Positions 12,983 to 13,871 of a DNA stretch of 13,871 nucleotides are shown in pieces (position 1 is the stretch's first letter; each line of letters starts with the position of its first letter). The DNA lies in assembly GCA_903643055.1 (NCBI GenBank), contig CAHJWV010000254.1, positions 1-13,871 of the forward strand, written 5' to 3'. This DNA is from Burkholderiales bacterium. GTDB taxonomy: Bacteria > Pseudomonadota > Gammaproteobacteria > Burkholderiales > Burkholderiaceae. Both the position numbers and the translations under genes were made by a program. Under the pieces are notes generated by a model, which ran no database searches, had not been told where the DNA came from, and saw only the letters and a list, made by a program, of their open reading frames with translations.

Positions 12983-13220
12983 GCTGGGCCTCCATGCACG
13001 TGCCTCAGCGAAGCTGACCAAGCTTGCTGGCGGCTTTCAAAGTGACATCTTCATGAGCCGTAACGGCCGCCGTGTCAATGCCAAAAGCATCATGGGCGTG
13101 ATGATGCTGGCAGCCGGTATGGGCAGCGAAGTCGAGGTTGAAACCTCCGGCGCCGATGAGCAGGCAGCACTCGATGCACTGCTGGCGCTCATCAACGACA
13201 AGTTCGGCGAAGGCGAGTAA
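12951..13220 (+). CDS. ptsH: Phosphocarrier protein HPr
   Basis: HPr relays phosphate from enzyme I to EIIA proteins. The 89-residue product has the canonical active site LGLHARAS with H15 and the regulatory serine S46 in NAKSIMGVM. S46 is the HPr-kinase (HprK) target, so Ser-phosphorylation control is plausible. The gene starts 32 bases before the end of the EIIA gene, in another frame, with no clear Shine-Dalgarno, so translation probably depends on reinitiation after or during EIIA translation. In Burkholderiales ptsI normally follows ptsH; here an antisense gene begins 18 bases after the stop, so enzyme I must be encoded elsewhere or be absent. Confidence 0.97.
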   Translation: MIKANISISNKLGLHARASAKLTKLAGGFQSDIFMSRNGRRVNAKSIMGVMMLAAGMGSEVEVETSGADEQAALDALLALINDKFGEGE

Positions 13221-13228
13221 GGCCCGCC

Positions 13229-13247
13229 GGTGCGTGACTCACGCGCC
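13229..13247. terminator. Hairpin between convergent ptsH and the acyltransferase gene
   Basis: GGTGCGTG (13229-13236) pairs with CACGCGCC (13240-13247), one pair being a G-U wobble, around a 3-base loop. It contains the minus-strand stop codon and begins 8 bases after the ptsH stop. It may terminate both transcripts, but no T-tract supports this. Confidence 0.4.
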
Positions 13248-13871
13248 CAGGAAATGCTTCCGATAGCGCGCCGGCAAGTCGGCGATGCGCATCATCATCG
13301 GCAAATCGGCGGTGTTGAAGTCAGGGTCCCAGGCCGGAGGGCCGAGCACCTTGGCGCCGCACCGCAAATAGCCCTTGATCAGCGCCGGCGGTTCCACGGG
13401 CAGGTCGCGTTGCAGTTCTTCGACCGGCAGCGGCAACCGCGGTGTCACTTGCCACTCGATGGGCGCCAGGTGGGTCTGGCTGAGCTGTTCCCACAGGCTG
13501 GCCGCGAAATGGCCGCCGTCGCGCATGCTGACACTGGCGCAGCCAATCATCGTGTTGAGCTGATTGCGAACCATGAATTCTGCGAGCGCACCCCATAGGG
13601 CCATGATCGCCCCACCGGAGCGCCACGCCGGATGAACACACGAGCGTCCCAGCTCGACCATGCTGGAGCGCAACGGGCGCAGGCGAGTGAGGTCGAACTC
13701 GGTTTCGCTGTACAAGCCACCGACCCGCTTTGCGGAAGCCGGTGTCAGCACCCGGTAGGTTCCGATGACGGGGTTGCTGCCGTCGGCGTTCACGGCCCGA
13801 ACCAACAGGTGCTCGCAGAACGGATCAAACATATCAATGTCATGGCCTTCCGGCGCGCCAGCCGGCGTCTT
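13239..13871 (-). CDS. OlsB/hemolysin-type GNAT N-acyltransferase (5' end cut by window)
   Basis: Enzymes of this group (Acetyltransf_5, related to OlsB) transfer an acyl chain from acyl carrier protein to the amino group of ornithine or another amine, the first step of aminolipid synthesis at the membrane. The coding frame stays open to the right edge (KTPAGAPEGHDIDMFDPFCE reading inward), so the methionine at 13832 is internal and the start lies beyond the window. Visible family motifs are FDPFCEHLLVR near the present N-terminal end, VIGTYRVLTPASA, MVELGRSCVHPAWRSGGAIMALW, and the C-terminal LIKGYLRCGAKVLGPPAWDPDFNTADLPMM. The last contains the WDPDFNT segment seen in OlsB-type enzymes. Ornithine as the substrate is not proven; a partner O-acyltransferase (OlsA-type) would lie outside the window. 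Confidence 0.83.
   Translation of the reverse strand, partial: KTPAGAPEGHDIDMFDPFCEHLLVRAVNADGSNPVIGTYRVLTPASAKRVGGLYSETEFDLTRLRPLRSSMVELGRSCVHPAWRSGGAIMALWGALAEFMVRNQLNTMIGCASVSMRDGGHFAASLWEQLSQTHLAPIEWQVTPRLPLPVEELQRDLPVEPPALIKGYLRCGAKVLGPPAWDPDFNTADLPMMMRIADLPARYRKHFLGA

Noticed and set aside
12347..13021. 224-codon minus-strand open frame over the EIIA gene and its upstream region
   Set aside because: It covers the EIIA active site and the promoter region and has no motif or start signal of its own.
13830..13832. ATG (minus strand) as the start of the acyltransferase
   Set aside because: The frame continues to the right edge, and the residues preceding this methionine (GHDID before MFDPFCE) fit the family, so the gene begins outside the window.

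Overview
The window looks like chromosome of a high-GC betaproteobacterium, most likely Burkholderiales. The reasons are the uniform GC-rich codon use, a surA gene followed 12 bp later by rsmA/ksgA, and a mannose-class EIIA gene overlapping ptsH. I see no insertion sequence, integrase, tRNA, rRNA, CRISPR array or clear compositional break. Both edge genes are cut by the window: surA on the left and an OlsB-like acyltransferase on the right.

Layout: (1) 1-2054, housekeeping pair surA-rsmA (envelope chaperone, then 16S rRNA dimethyltransferase). (2) 2188-6443, a tightly packed envelope metal-uptake type locus. It has a small Cys/His membrane protein, a DUF2796 (ZrgA-like) periplasmic protein, an ABC ATPase, an FtsX/MacB-like permease and two tandem DUF3299 proteins. 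From ZrgA to the second DUF3299 protein, the gene order is the one I recall for the zinc-regulated zrgABCDE locus of Vibrio cholerae. (3) 6487-10387, a Ter/Tel-type stress cluster: TelA-family protein, TerD-domain protein, an unrecognised helical protein with a repeated RPT(I/V)IG motif and a TelA-like C-terminal half, and a von Willebrand A protein with an intact MIDAS. (4) 10452-11711 on the minus strand, a class III CoA-transferase. (5) 11748-12302, a small lipoprotein transcribed divergently from it, with only 36 bp between. (6) 12533-13220, PTS EIIA(Man)-type protein and HPr, overlapping by 32 bp, with no ptsI directly after. (7) 13239 to the right edge on the minus strand, an OlsB/hemolysin-type GNAT acyltransferase convergent with ptsH.

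Working together: the Zrg-type genes would form one envelope machine, in which the DUF2796 protein and the membrane-anchored DUF3299 proteins sit outside the inner membrane and the ATPase/permease pair supplies energy. The Ter-type genes follow on the same strand with little space and no recognisable terminator, so metal uptake and metal/envelope stress response may be co-expressed. The most novel-looking part is the third gene of the Ter cluster, which may be a new partner of TelA and TerD. A second point is that the lipoprotein gene and the EIIA gene both have an ATAAT box exactly six bases before the ATG and no Shine-Dalgarno, the pattern of leaderless transcripts.
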